Positions 8,470 to 16,349 of a stretch of DNA of 49,556 nt are shown piece after piece. Origin of the DNA: Candidatus Synechococcus spongiarum (GTDB taxonomy: Bacteria > Cyanobacteriota > Cyanobacteriia > PCC-6307 > Cyanobiaceae); contig NZ_FITM01000092.1 of the NCBI RefSeq assembly GCF_900047545.1, positions 1-49,556 on the forward strand. Direction: 5' to 3'. Positions within the stretch are counted from its first letter, which is position 1; every line of letters starts with the position of its first letter. The notes under the pieces are model-generated. The model was not told the DNA's origin. It ran no database searches and saw nothing but the letters and a program-made list of their open reading frames with translations. The position numbers were made by a program, and so were the translations under genes.

Positions 8470-11400
8470 GTGAGTTTCGTTGCACTGCACAACCACAGTG
8501 ACTACAGCCTCCTGGATGGAGCCTCCCAACTGCCCCAGTTGGTGGCCCGTGCCAAGGCGTTGCAGATGCCCGCCCTGGCCCTCACCGACCATGGGGTGAT
8601 GTATGGCGCCATTGAGTTGCTCAAACTTTGCCGCCAAGAGGGCATCAAACCGATTATCGGCAACGAGATGTATATTATGAACGGCTCTATTACAGCACCA
8701 CAGCAGAAACGAGAGCGACGTTACCATCTGGTAGTTTTGGCAAAGAATGATCAAGGCTATCGTAATTTAGTAAAATTAACCAGTATCAGTCATTTACAAG
8801 GAATGCGTGGTAGAGGAATTTTTAGCCGACCTTGCATTGATAAAGATCTGTTGAGAAAGCATAAGGAAGGACTGATCATTGCTACGGCATGTCTTGGTGG
8901 TGAAATTCCGCAGGCGATCTTGCGGGGGCGACTGGACGTGGCCCGCCAAGTGGCCACCTGGTACCGGGATTGCTTTGGCAAGGATTTCTACTTGGAAATC
9001 CAGGACCATGGTTCCCACGAAGATCGAACCGTAAACACACAGATTGTCAAAATTGCCCAGGAGCTTGGCGTTGAAATCATTGCCACAAACGATGCCCATT
9101 ATCTCAGTAATCAACACGTGGAAGCCCATGACACCTTACTCTGCATTCTCACCGGCAAGATGGTGACAGATGAGAAACGGCTCCGTTATACAGGAACAGA
9201 ATATCTCAAATCGCCGCAGGAGATGGCGTGCCTGTTTCAGGATCACCTGGAACCGGAGGTGATTGAACGGGCTCTGGCCAACACCCTGGCTGTGGCCGAC
9301 AAGGTGGAAGATTACGATATTCTTGGCAAATGCCGGATGCCTGATTTTCCGGGTTTACCGGAACAGACCACCCCCATTGACCATCTGCGCCAAGTGAGCC
9401 GTGATGGGCTTCAAAAGCGGCTTCAGCAGCCCAACTGGGATGCCGTTGTCTCCCAGCACAGCACCTACGCGGAGCGGCTGGGGCGTGAGCTGGACATCAT
9501 TGAACGCATGGGATTTCCCACCTACTTCCTGGTGGTGTGGGACTACGTTCGCTTCGCACGCCTTCGGGGAATTTCCGTGGGTCCTGGCCGAGGCTCGGCA
9601 GCTGGATCCCTCGTGGCTTTTGCCCTGGGAATCACCAACATTGATCCAGTGCATCACGGCCTTCTCTTTGAACGCTTTCTGAATCCTGAACGTAAATCCA
9701 TGCCTGATATTGATACGGATTTCTGTATTGAACGCCGCAGCGAGGTGATTGACTACGTCACCAGGCTGTACGGAAATGATCGTGTGGCGCAAATCATCAC
9801 GTTCAACCGCATGACGTCCAAAGCCGTCCTCAAGGATGTGGCCCGGGTTCTGGACATACCCTACGGGGAAGCAGACCGACTCGCGAAGTTGATCCCTGTG
9901 GTTCGCGGAAAACCCGCAAAGCTTAAAGCCATGATCGGCGCTGAGAGTCCGGCGCCGGAGTTTCGGGAGAAATATAAGAGAGATGAAAAAATTCGCCGTT
10001 GGATTGATCTGGCTCTCCGCATTGAGGGCACCAACAAAACCTATGGCGTCCATGCCGCTGGCGTGGTGATTGGTGCGGATCCCCTTGATGAACTTGTGCC
10101 CCTGCAGCGCAGCAACGAAGGTCAGGTGATTACCCAATACCCCATGGATGACGTGGAATCCATGGGACTTCTCAAGATGGATTTTCTGGGCCTGAAAACC
10201 CTCACCATGATCGACAAAGCTTTGGAATTAATTCAACAAACCCAAGGCGACAAATTGGATCTCTATAATCTTCCCCAGAAAGACAAGACCACCTATGATT
10301 TGTTGTCCAAAGGGGACCTGGAAGGCATTTTCCAACTGGAATCCGGCGGCATGCGCCAGGTTGTGCGTGATCTACACCCCTCCTCGCTGGAGGATGTCTC
10401 CTCCATCCTGGCCCTCTATCGACCTGGCCCGTTGGATGCGGGGCTGATTCCCAAATTCATCAACCGCAAGCATGGGCGCGAAGGCGTCCATGTTGCCCAT
10501 GGCAAGCTTCAGCCCATCCTGGAGGAGACCTATGGCATCATGGTCTATCAGGAGCAGATCATGCGCATTGCCCAGGACCTGGCGGGGTACTCCCTGGGAC
10601 AGGCGGACCTGCTGCGCCGGGCCATGGGCAAAAAGAAAATCGCCGAGATGGAAAAACACCGCACCATCTTCATCAGTGGCGCCAAAGATCATGGCGTGGA
10701 CAAACGAATTGCCAGTGAATTATTTGATCAAATGGTTCTATTCGCTGAGTATTGCTTTAACAAGAGTCATTCGGCCGCCTATGGTGCCGTTACCTATCAG
10801 ACAGCATATCTTAAGGCTAACTATCCTGTTGCCTACATGGCAGCCCTGCTGACAGTTAATTCCGGAAGTAGTGACAAGGTACAGCGTTACATTGCCAACT
10901 GTACTGCAATGGCCATTGAAGTCTTGCGGCCTGACATCAATGAATCGGGCCTGGACTTCACGCCTGTGGGGCGACGCATCCGCTTTGGCCTGGGGGCCGT
11001 GAAAAACCTGGGAGAAGGGGCCATCAAGCAAATCCTGAACAGCCGTGGCCAGGATGGCCCCTTCCATTCCCTGGCGGACCTTTGTGACCGGTTGCCCATG
11101 GGTTTACTCAACAAGCGGGCCCTGGAAGCCCTGATCCACAGTGGCGCCCTTGACAACCTTGAGCCCCAGGGCAATCGGGCCCAGTTGGCGGCCGACATGG
11201 AGTTGGTGGTCAGTTGGGCCAGTGATCGGGCCAAGGATCGGGCTAGAGGCCAGGGCAGCATCTTTGATCTTGCTTCCAGCACCAGTTCTCCTGCCGCCAA
11301 CTCTTCCACCGCCCACCTGGAGAGCGCACCCAAAGCCGCGGCTACCGACGAATACGACCTGCGTCGGAAACTGCGGCTGGAAAAGGAGATTGTGGGCTTC

Positions 11401-12012
11401 TACCTCTCGGATCATCCCCTGAAGCCACTGCTGGAGCCCGCCCGCCTGCTGGCCCCCATCAGCCTTGCCGAGTTGGACCAGTTGCCGGACAAGCGCAAGG
11501 TGAGCGCCATTGTCATGGTGTCTGCACTCAAGGTGGTCACCACCCGCAAAGGAGACCCCATGGGGGTGTTGACAGTGGAGGATCTAAGCGGAAGCTGCGA
11601 GGCGGTGGTGTTCCCCAAAACCTACGCCCAGCTTAGCCAACACCTGAACGAGGACACCCGCTTGTTGCTGTGGGCCACCGTGGACCGCCGTGACGAGCAG
11701 GTACAACTCATTATTGACGACTGCTCCGTTGTGGAGGACCTCAACCTGGTTTTGGTGACGTTGGAGGCCCAACAGGCCGGTGATCTTGCCTACCAGACCA
11801 AGCTGCGCACATGCCTGCAAAGCCAGAACAGCCAAGGCAAAGTTCCGGCCAAAAGCCCGGTGGTTCTTGAACTGTGTGACAAGAGTTCTCGACGCCGCTA
11901 TGTGCGTGTTGGCCAGCAGTTTCGTGTCTGTGATTCCGAGGCAACGGTCAAGGCATTGAACCAGGCCCACTTTGCGGCCCGCCACCGCCCCCTCATGAAG
12001 TCCTTGACCTAG
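8470..12012 (+). CDS. dnaE: DNA polymerase III subunit alpha
   Basis: This is the replicative polymerase. The product is about 1180 residues from the GTG at 8470, where conserved sequence begins ([20 protein letters not shown]); the frame is open further upstream but that part is not conserved. Domains in order are PHP ([26 protein letters not shown]), polymerase core with [13 protein letters not shown] and the catalytic aspartates in [13 protein letters not shown] near residue 412, helix-hairpin-helix, and an OB fold near the C-terminus. Many cyanobacteria carry a split intein before CFNKSHS; here [16 protein letters not shown] is continuous, so the gene is intact and single. Base composition is patchy, with AT-rich stretches at about 8660-8900 and 10690-10830. 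Confidence 0.97.
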   Translation: MSFVALHNHSDYSLLDGASQLPQLVARAKALQMPALALTDHGVMYGAIELLKLCRQEGIKPIIGNEMYIMNGSITAPQQKRERRYHLVVLAKNDQGYRNLVKLTSISHLQGMRGRGIFSRPCIDKDLLRKHKEGLIIATACLGGEIPQAILRGRLDVARQVATWYRDCFGKDFYLEIQDHGSHEDRTVNTQIVKIAQELGVEIIATNDAHYLSNQHVEAHDTLLCILTGKMVTDEKRLRYTGTEYLKSPQEMACLFQDHLEPEVIERALANTLAVADKVEDYDILGKCRMPDFPGLPEQTTPIDHLRQVSRDGLQKRLQQPNWDAVVSQHSTYAERLGRELDIIERMGFPTYFLVVWDYVRFARLRGISVGPGRGSAAGSLVAFALGITNIDPVHHGLLFERFLNPERKSMPDIDTDFCIERRSEVIDYVTRLYGNDRVAQIITFNRMTSKAVLKDVARVLDIPYGEADRLAKLIPVVRGKPAKLKAMIGAESPAPEFREKYKRDEKIRRWIDLALRIEGTNKTYGVHAAGVVIGADPLDELVPLQRSNEGQVITQYPMDDVESMGLLKMDFLGLKTLTMIDKALELIQQTQGDKLDLYNLPQKDKTTYDLLSKGDLEGIFQLESGGMRQVVRDLHPSSLEDVSSILALYRPGPLDAGLIPKFINRKHGREGVHVAHGKLQPILEETYGIMVYQEQIMRIAQDLAGYSLGQADLLRRAMGKKKIAEMEKHRTIFISGAKDHGVDKRIASELFDQMVLFAEYCFNKSHSAAYGAVTYQTAYLKANYPVAYMAALLTVNSGSSDKVQRYIANCTAMAIEVLRPDINESGLDFTPVGRRIRFGLGAVKNLGEGAIKQILNSRGQDGPFHSLADLCDRLPMGLLNKRALEALIHSGALDNLEPQGNRAQLAADMELVVSWASDRAKDRARGQGSIFDLASSTSSPAANSSTAHLESAPKAAATDEYDLRRKLRLEKEIVGFYLSDHPLKPLLEPARLLAPISLAELDQLPDKRKVSAIVMVSALKVVTTRKGDPMGVLTVEDLSGSCEAVVFPKTYAQLSQHLNEDTRLLLWATVDRRDEQVQLIIDDCSVVEDLNLVLVTLEAQQAGDLAYQTKLRTCLQSQNSQGKVPAKSPVVLELCDKSSRRRYVRVGQQFRVCDSEATVKALNQAHFAARHRPLMKSLT

Positions 12013-12016
12013 GGGG

Positions 12017-12035
12017 AGAGTCGCCAGCGGACTCT
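12017..12035 (+). terminator. Possible hairpin after dnaE
   Basis: A six-base stem, AGAGTC with GACTCT, and a seven-base loop begin five bases after the dnaE stop codon. There is no U-run, so it could be a weak or factor-assisted end signal, or merely stabilise the 3' end. Confidence 0.3.
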
Positions 12036-12131
12036 GAAACGATGAATCAAGAAAGCTACTAAGGGTTGCTCCGGCCCTTTGATCAGGCCAGGACAAGGCA
12101 AAATGGGAACGAACCTGCATAACCATTTCCC

Positions 12132-12266
12132 ATGTATACAGACTTCACCGCAGCCATCCTGCTCCTGCTCACCGCAGTTCCCTTGGCGGCCGTGGTCGTT
12201 GCCGCTGGCTACTGGGCCTACCGGCAGAGGAAGCTGGGCAACGAGCAAGTCTCGGAGCAGCGCTGA
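12132..12266 (+). CDS. Small single-span membrane protein
   Basis: A 44-residue reading frame beginning MYTDFTAAILLLLTAVPL. One strongly hydrophobic helix covers residues 6-28, and a short charged tail follows (YRQRKLGNEQVSEQR), consistent with an outside N-terminus and a cytoplasmic C-terminus. Small proteins of this shape are common subunits or assembly factors of photosynthetic complexes, and the end loosely recalls PetG. The match is not good enough to name it. It sits between dnaE and the PSII assembly factor PAM68, with a convergent hairpin after it. No clear Shine-Dalgarno sequence is seen. Confidence 0.5.
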   Translation: MYTDFTAAILLLLTAVPLAAVVVAAGYWAYRQRKLGNEQVSEQR

Positions 12267-12276
12267 GGGGGTCTTT

Positions 12277-12295
12277 TGGCGCCAGAATGGCGCCA
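12277..12295. terminator. Convergent hairpin between small membrane gene and PAM68 gene
   Basis: Two copies of the self-complementary octamer TGGCGCCA flank a three-base loop GAA, which gives an eight-base perfect stem readable from both strands. It lies between two convergent stop codons (12266 and 12301). There is no long U-run, so strength is uncertain. Confidence 0.45.
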
Positions 12296-12300
12296 GGCCG

Positions 12301-12741
12301 TTAGCGATCTCCTTTCATGGTGCGCAGCGAGGCACGCAACCGTTGAAGGTTTTTGCCGAAATGCTCCAACCCCAAGAGGGAGCCTGGCCCATCGTCCCAA
12401 CTGGCGGATAGCATCCCGTAGCTGAGGCCCAACAGACCCAGCACAAAAAACACGCCCGACACCCCAACGGTGACAATGGGCTCAATCCGCATGGTGCCCT
12501 GGCTCATCAGCAAGTAGCTGAGCACGAACACTCCCATGGCCAACAGGGTGGGCGCCCCGCTCAGCAGCAGAACACGCCGCACCATCCGTCTGGAGACATG
12601 GTCGGGAATGGCAGAACGACGGGGCGTTGCCTTGCGCGCCGAGTTCTGCGGGGGGTGTGTCTTCTCAACCTTCCTCTTGCGAGCTTGCCCCCCAGCATCC
12701 TCCGATCCGCCAAATCCCTTGGCTGGTTCAGCCGTTGCCAT
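12301..12741 (-). CDS. PAM68-family photosystem II assembly protein (DUF3464)
   Basis: PAM68 proteins (Synechocystis sll0933) help early steps of photosystem II assembly in the thylakoid membrane. The 146-residue product has a basic, disordered N-terminus of about 50 residues, two membrane helices at about residues 56-80 and 88-110, and the family's C-terminal signature SASWDDGPGSLLGLEHFGKNLQR. The spacing of helices and that tail make the assignment good. The gene lies 4 bases downstream of rpsO on the same strand, so it is probably transcribed with it. Confidence 0.85.
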   Translation of the reverse strand: MATAEPAKGFGGSEDAGGQARKRKVEKTHPPQNSARKATPRRSAIPDHVSRRMVRRVLLLSGAPTLLAMGVFVLSYLLMSQGTMRIEPIVTVGVSGVFFVLGLLGLSYGMLSASWDDGPGSLLGLEHFGKNLQRLRASLRTMKGDR

Positions 12742-12745
12742 GGCG

Positions 12746-13015
12746 CTAGCCCCTGAGCTTCAGGCGTTGGATCAACTCCCGATAGGTTCCATTATCCCGT
12801 TGCCGGATGTAGCTGAGCAGTCGTTTGCGGCGCCCAATCATCTTGAGCAGACCTCGGCGGGAGGCGTAATCCTGGTTGTTGCGCTGCAGGTGTCGGCTCA
12901 ACTGGCTGATGCGCTCGCTCAGCATGGCCACCTGTACCGGCGCTGAGCCGGTGTCCGTGCCATGGATCTGGTAGTCGTTAATCAGGGCCTGCTTCGTGGC
13001 CACCGTGAGGGCCAT
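12746..13015 (-). CDS. rpsO: 30S ribosomal protein S15
   Basis: S15 binds the central domain of 16S rRNA early in 30S assembly. The 89-residue product has the usual length and motifs: YQIHGTDTGSAPVQVAMLSERISQLSRHL, then the RNA-contacting basic segment SRRGLLKMIGRRKRLLSYIRQ and the ending YRELIQRLKLRG. The ATG at 13015 gives the typical N-terminus MALTVATKQALI. It lies 47 bases after ruvA and 4 bases before the PAM68 gene. Confidence 0.97.
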   Translation of the reverse strand: MALTVATKQALINDYQIHGTDTGSAPVQVAMLSERISQLSRHLQRNNQDYASRRGLLKMIGRRKRLLSYIRQRDNGTYRELIQRLKLRG

Positions 13016-13062
13016 GGAAATCCTTGTGTGAAACGAGGTTGAGGCAAAATCATAGCTCACCC

Positions 13063-13731
13063 TCACCCATGGCCTTGCTGGCGGCAGGCCAGCCAGCGCA
13101 AACAGCCACGGATCCAGTCCTCCGGTCTGGCCTCCGGGCTCTCGGCATCCTGGTCTACCGCCACAGCTGCCAGTGCCTGATGCACCTCTCCAGGTTCATA
13201 GCCCAAAGCCGTCAGGGTCAATTCCACGTCCTGCCGCAGCGCCCCTGTGGGCAAGGGGGCGGCATCCATCAGCGCCACCTCCTCCACTGAGCCAAAGCGC
13301 TCCGCCAGCTTGCGACGCAACTCCACCGCCAACCGTTCCGCGCTGCGGCGCCCCACCCCCGGCGCCTGGCTCAGGCGTTTCAAGTCAGCCTGCACCAGGG
13401 CCTGCACCAGTTCAGGCAAGGGGAAAAACCCCAGCAACCCCAGTGCCAGTTGGGGGCCAATACCACTGACACTGATCAGTTCCCGAAACAACTCCCGCTC
13501 CGCATCGGTCTCAAAGCCAAAGAGCAGCCAGCCATCCTCCCGCACCTGCAAGTGGGTGAACAGGGCCAGTTGCCGGGGGCCATCCGACCGCTGCGGCAAC
13601 CCTCTCACATGGCCGTGCAAGCGCTGGTGCAGCACCACCTCGTAGCCAACGCCATGGCACACCAGCAGCACGCCCTGGCGGGCACCCCGCTGCCAAAGCT
13701 GGCGCACCTCCCCTTCCAGCCAGCCAATCAT
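13063..13731 (-). CDS. ruvA: Holliday junction branch migration protein RuvA
   Basis: RuvA binds four-way DNA junctions and loads the RuvB helicase in recombination repair. The 222-residue product starts MIGWLEGEV at 13731; an in-frame ATG four codons upstream gives a less typical start. It shows the OB fold (VLLVCHGVGYEVVL), then tandem helix-hairpin-helix motifs (LISVSGIGPQLALGLLG and LSQAPGVGRRSAERLAVEL), an acidic linker, and the C-terminal RuvB-binding domain (LTALGYEPGEVHQALAAV). The protein is complete. Confidence 0.95.
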   Translation of the reverse strand: MIGWLEGEVRQLWQRGARQGVLLVCHGVGYEVVLHQRLHGHVRGLPQRSDGPRQLALFTHLQVREDGWLLFGFETDAERELFRELISVSGIGPQLALGLLGFFPLPELVQALVQADLKRLSQAPGVGRRSAERLAVELRRKLAERFGSVEEVALMDAAPLPTGALRQDVELTLTALGYEPGEVHQALAAVAVDQDAESPEARPEDWIRGCLRWLACRQQGHG

Positions 13732-13755
13732 GGCAGATTTCAACCTGGGCTCAGC

Positions 13756-14799
13756 CTACCTTGACGGATCGCAAACAGGGACCGGTTCGAGCCACCCTTT
13801 CAGTTGTCGAATAGCGTCCTTCTCCTGTTGCGTTGGATTGTTGACCACTGATGTGATCAGGCGAATCCCCAGGCCTGCCGCTCCGATCATTCCCAATGCC
13901 CCCATCACCACCGTCAAGGACGGGATTAGCATCAAGGCAATGGCCAGAAATATTGAGATGGGAAGGGCGCCAGCAGCCGATAGACCACTGGTCTTCACAA
14001 TGCCCAGCAAGGTTGCTTTACGTTGCTCATGGCTCCCGTTCACCAGGTCGTCACGGTGGATCAAGAGTTGGTCCACAGCAGAGATTGCCGCAGCATACAC
14101 ACTGGCTTCAAGGGCGTTACCAAATGTCCGTTGCCAGAATTCGGGTGTCTGGGCAGCAGCAAACAGTCCATCAACGTGATTGTCAAAACTAGCATGGGCG
14201 CGCTCCTGCCAGGTCATGTCCTGGGCTCCGCGGCTCATGTTCGTTGATCCGTCCTCCCAGATGGCGTTTGCAGCCTTGTCCGCCAGTTCTGGATGATGTT
14301 TCTGGCTTTGAATGTGGGACCAATGCTTTCCAGAGGCATCTCTATGCCCCTTGTTCAGAAAGTTGTTGACGGCATCTGTTCCATAGCGTTCAAGTTCCCC
14401 GGGCAGCTTGTTAATGAGATCAGCAACTGCAACGCCATGGTGATGGTGAGCCGAGGTGATCCGGGTGACAAGGTGAGGGTCGAGCGCAAGATCATTGAAC
14501 TTACTCAACGAGGCCGCAATCGCCCCACTCACCGTTGCCCATGCCTGAGAGGCTGGAATCGCTCCACCCGCTGCTGCCACTACCCCACTGGCTGTCTTCA
14601 TGGCATGACCGGCAGCCGTTGCAGCACCTTTCCCGGCTGATGTCACTGCGCCACCCACAGCACCACTAGCCGTTGCCATGGTCTCACCGGCCGTCTTCAT
14701 GGCATGACCGGCAGCCTTGATTTTGGCTTTGAGATCAAGGTTGGCGAGATTCCGAGAAGCCATGGAAAACAGTCCAATGAGAGCAAAAGATAGGCCCAT
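13756..14799 (-). CDS. Unassigned protein with alanine-rich repeats, HNH-like centre and C-terminal membrane helices
   Basis: I do not recognise this 347-residue protein. The N-terminus is weakly hydrophobic (residues 3-13). Residues about 25-100 form an Ala/Gly/Thr-rich region in which AAGHAMKTA occurs twice. The middle (about 120-210) is rich in His, Trp and Asn: HHHHGVAVADLINKLPGE, GHRDASGKHWSHIQSQKHH and AIWEDGSTNMSRGAQDMTW. The His...Ser-His...Asn...Arg-Gly pattern recalls HNH-type nuclease domains, but no standard family is certain. Residues about 275-325 hold two predicted membrane helices. A membrane-linked nuclease or toxin is one reading, inferred only from layout. It has lower GC than its neighbours, and no immunity-like partner is adjacent. 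Confidence 0.75.
   Translation of the reverse strand: MGLSFALIGLFSMASRNLANLDLKAKIKAAGHAMKTAGETMATASGAVGGAVTSAGKGAATAAGHAMKTASGVVAAAGGAIPASQAWATVSGAIAASLSKFNDLALDPHLVTRITSAHHHHGVAVADLINKLPGELERYGTDAVNNFLNKGHRDASGKHWSHIQSQKHHPELADKAANAIWEDGSTNMSRGAQDMTWQERAHASFDNHVDGLFAAAQTPEFWQRTFGNALEASVYAAAISAVDQLLIHRDDLVNGSHEQRKATLLGIVKTSGLSAAGALPISIFLAIALMLIPSLTVVMGALGMIGAAGLGIRLITSVVNNPTQQEKDAIRQLKGWLEPVPVCDPSR
14594..14716. repeat. 24-base direct repeat inside the unassigned gene
   Basis: The 24 bases at 14594-14617 recur exactly at 14693-14716, 99 bases (33 codons) apart. They encode the repeated peptide AAGHAMKTA in the alanine-rich N-terminal region. The exact DNA identity indicates recent duplication or continuing repeat-driven length change. 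Confidence 0.85.
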
Positions 14800-14896
14800 A
14801 GATGCACCGGAGCCTTACCCATAAAGATGGAACACCTTACAAAAACGACGGACTGCTCAGCCAACGGACCAGCAATCCGGGCCAGGCCTGAAGGAA

Positions 14897-14968
14897 TGGG
14901 CGATACTGGATTTGAACCAGTGACTCCACCGATGTCAACGGTGTGCTCTACCCCTGAGCTAATCGCCC
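14897..14968 (-). tRNA. tRNA-Val (GAC)
   Basis: Read on the minus strand, the sequence folds as a standard cloverleaf. The acceptor stem is GGGCGAT with ATCGCCC, the D-arm GCTC...GAGC, the anticodon stem CACCG/CGGTG with loop TTGACAT giving anticodon GAC, and the T-arm ACTGG/CCAGT with loop TTCAAAT. The 3' CCA is not encoded. It lies between the unassigned gene and the S4-domain gene. Confidence 0.96.
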
Positions 14969-15054
14969 CTTGAATCGGCAACAGGAGGGAGTGTAGCAGT
15001 TCCCGGCCGGGGCGTTGACTGAACCAAGTGGCTCTCAGCCCTCAACCTCGGTTC

Positions 15055-15801
15055 TCAGCGGCGCAGAAGTTGCAGGCGCCAGCGCTGGCGGCGGGTAAGT
15101 ACACGGCTTTGCAGGTGCAGTTCGCCCCGCCCCCTCAACACCACCACGTCCCCTACCTGCAGCTCGGTGTGGGGACGCAATACGGTGCGGCCATTGAGGC
15201 GCACCCGGCCGGCGCTGATAGCTGCCGCCATGCGGGCTCGGGACAGGCCCAGACCTGCCGAAGCAACGGCATCCAGGCGACAGGAGGCTTCCACGGTGGT
15301 GACGGTGCGGGGCTGGCGCGGTTGATGACGCAGGTGGTCCCAGGGCACGGCGGTGGCCTCCACCACCACTGTGCGCACCTGCAGGGAACGGCCGCCCAGG
15401 GCCGCGGCGCAGGCTGGTGTGGTGATGAGCTGGGCACCGTTGTCTCCCAGGAGAATCACGTCCCCCCAACCCCGTGGATCAACGTCTGTTGTCAGCAGGG
15501 CCGCCTCAAAGTCCTCCAGCTCAGCGGGGTCAAACAGGAAGTTGCCCTGCAACGCCACCAGAGCAAAGTCCAGGGGCACGTCCATGAGGGGCAACTCCTC
15601 CCGGGCCAGGAGCAGCCGCTGCCGCTCGGCGGGGATGATGCCGCCAAAGCAACGCCAGTGCAGGCCACTGCGCCGCTGAAGCACCGGCTCCACGGCGAGG
15701 CGCTCCCCCGGATCGAGAAACCCTGTTGGCTCCGGCTGCCAACTGCGCAGGGTCACCTCGGCCACCGCCAGCACGTGGTCCAGGGCCTCGACTGGGGTCA
15801 T
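15055..15801 (-). CDS. Photosystem II S4-domain protein (YlmH-like)
   Basis: A cyanobacterial RNA-binding protein of the 'photosystem II S4 domain' family, related to YlmH. The 248-residue product has an N-terminal YlmH-like domain with GLHWRCFGGIIPAERQRLLL and VALQGNFLFDPAELEDFEAALL. The C-terminal S4 fold (about 175-235) reads LDAVASAGLGLSRARMAAAISAGRVRLNGRTVLRPHTELQVGDVVVLRGRG. The name comes from conservation in phototrophs; a role in PSII biogenesis is not shown by the sequence. Its ATG at 15801 overlaps the stop of the upstream gene in an ATGA, so translation is likely coupled. Confidence 0.85.
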   Translation of the reverse strand: MTPVEALDHVLAVAEVTLRSWQPEPTGFLDPGERLAVEPVLQRRSGLHWRCFGGIIPAERQRLLLAREELPLMDVPLDFALVALQGNFLFDPAELEDFEAALLTTDVDPRGWGDVILLGDNGAQLITTPACAAALGGRSLQVRTVVVEATAVPWDHLRHQPRQPRTVTTVEASCRLDAVASAGLGLSRARMAAAISAGRVRLNGRTVLRPHTELQVGDVVVLRGRGELHLQSRVLTRRQRWRLQLLRR

Positions 15802-16292
15802 GACAGGGCCACCACGGCCTGGGGGCGCACCCGCTGCAGTTCCTTCCACGGCATGTCCTGTCCCGAGGCGGATTCCACCACCAGCAGCCAGAAGCCCTCC
15901 TCGCTGCGGTTGCGCAGTTGGCGCAGACGGTCTTCATTGCTGCTGTCCACGTCGGAGCGAGCGGCAAAACTGCCCAGCAGACCGGCCACCAGCCCCAGCA
16001 GACCACCGATCAGGCGATTACCCCAGGCTCCAGCAAAGGCAAACGTGTCCAAATTGGTCATGACGGTGAACGTCACCCCGGCAAAGAAACCGAAGGGCGC
16101 CAACCAGAAGGCCATGGTCCGCTGCAACCGTTGTTGGCGCAGTTGAGGGTTGAGCACCTCCACCTGGTCAAACGGAATCTCCCCCGGTCCCACCGACTGA
16201 AGGCGGGCCAGGGGCGTGGAGCGTTGCGCCAGATGGTGGCGGAGGGTACACAGGTCCTGATGGTGGTCAAGCACCACAACAGCAACGGCCAT
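15798..16292 (-). CDS. Conserved cyanobacterial membrane protein, function unknown
   Basis: The 164-residue protein has a soluble N-terminal domain of about 60 residues (ARLQSVGPGEIPFDQVEVL), two closely spaced membrane helices at about residues 62-80 and 88-110 with a Gly-rich second helix (GNRLIGGLLGLVAGLLG), and a soluble C-terminal domain. I recognise no enzyme motif. It is translationally coupled to the S4 gene through an ATGA overlap and divergent from serA, with 57 bases between the starts. I recall a similar arrangement in marine Synechococcus. Confidence 0.7.
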   Translation of the reverse strand: MAVAVVVLDHHQDLCTLRHHLAQRSTPLARLQSVGPGEIPFDQVEVLNPQLRQQRLQRTMAFWLAPFGFFAGVTFTVMTNLDTFAFAGAWGNRLIGGLLGLVAGLLGSFAARSDVDSSNEDRLRQLRNRSEEGFWLLVVESASGQDMPWKELQRVRPQAVVALS

Positions 16293-16349
16293 GGGTGGAG
16301 GAGGGGCAACCAGTCACTACACTGCACCAACGGCACTACCACAGGGCGC

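Noticed and set aside
15918-16349. Upstream in-frame extension of serA
   Set aside because: The region is occupied by the oppositely oriented membrane-protein gene and the extension has no resemblance to SerA.
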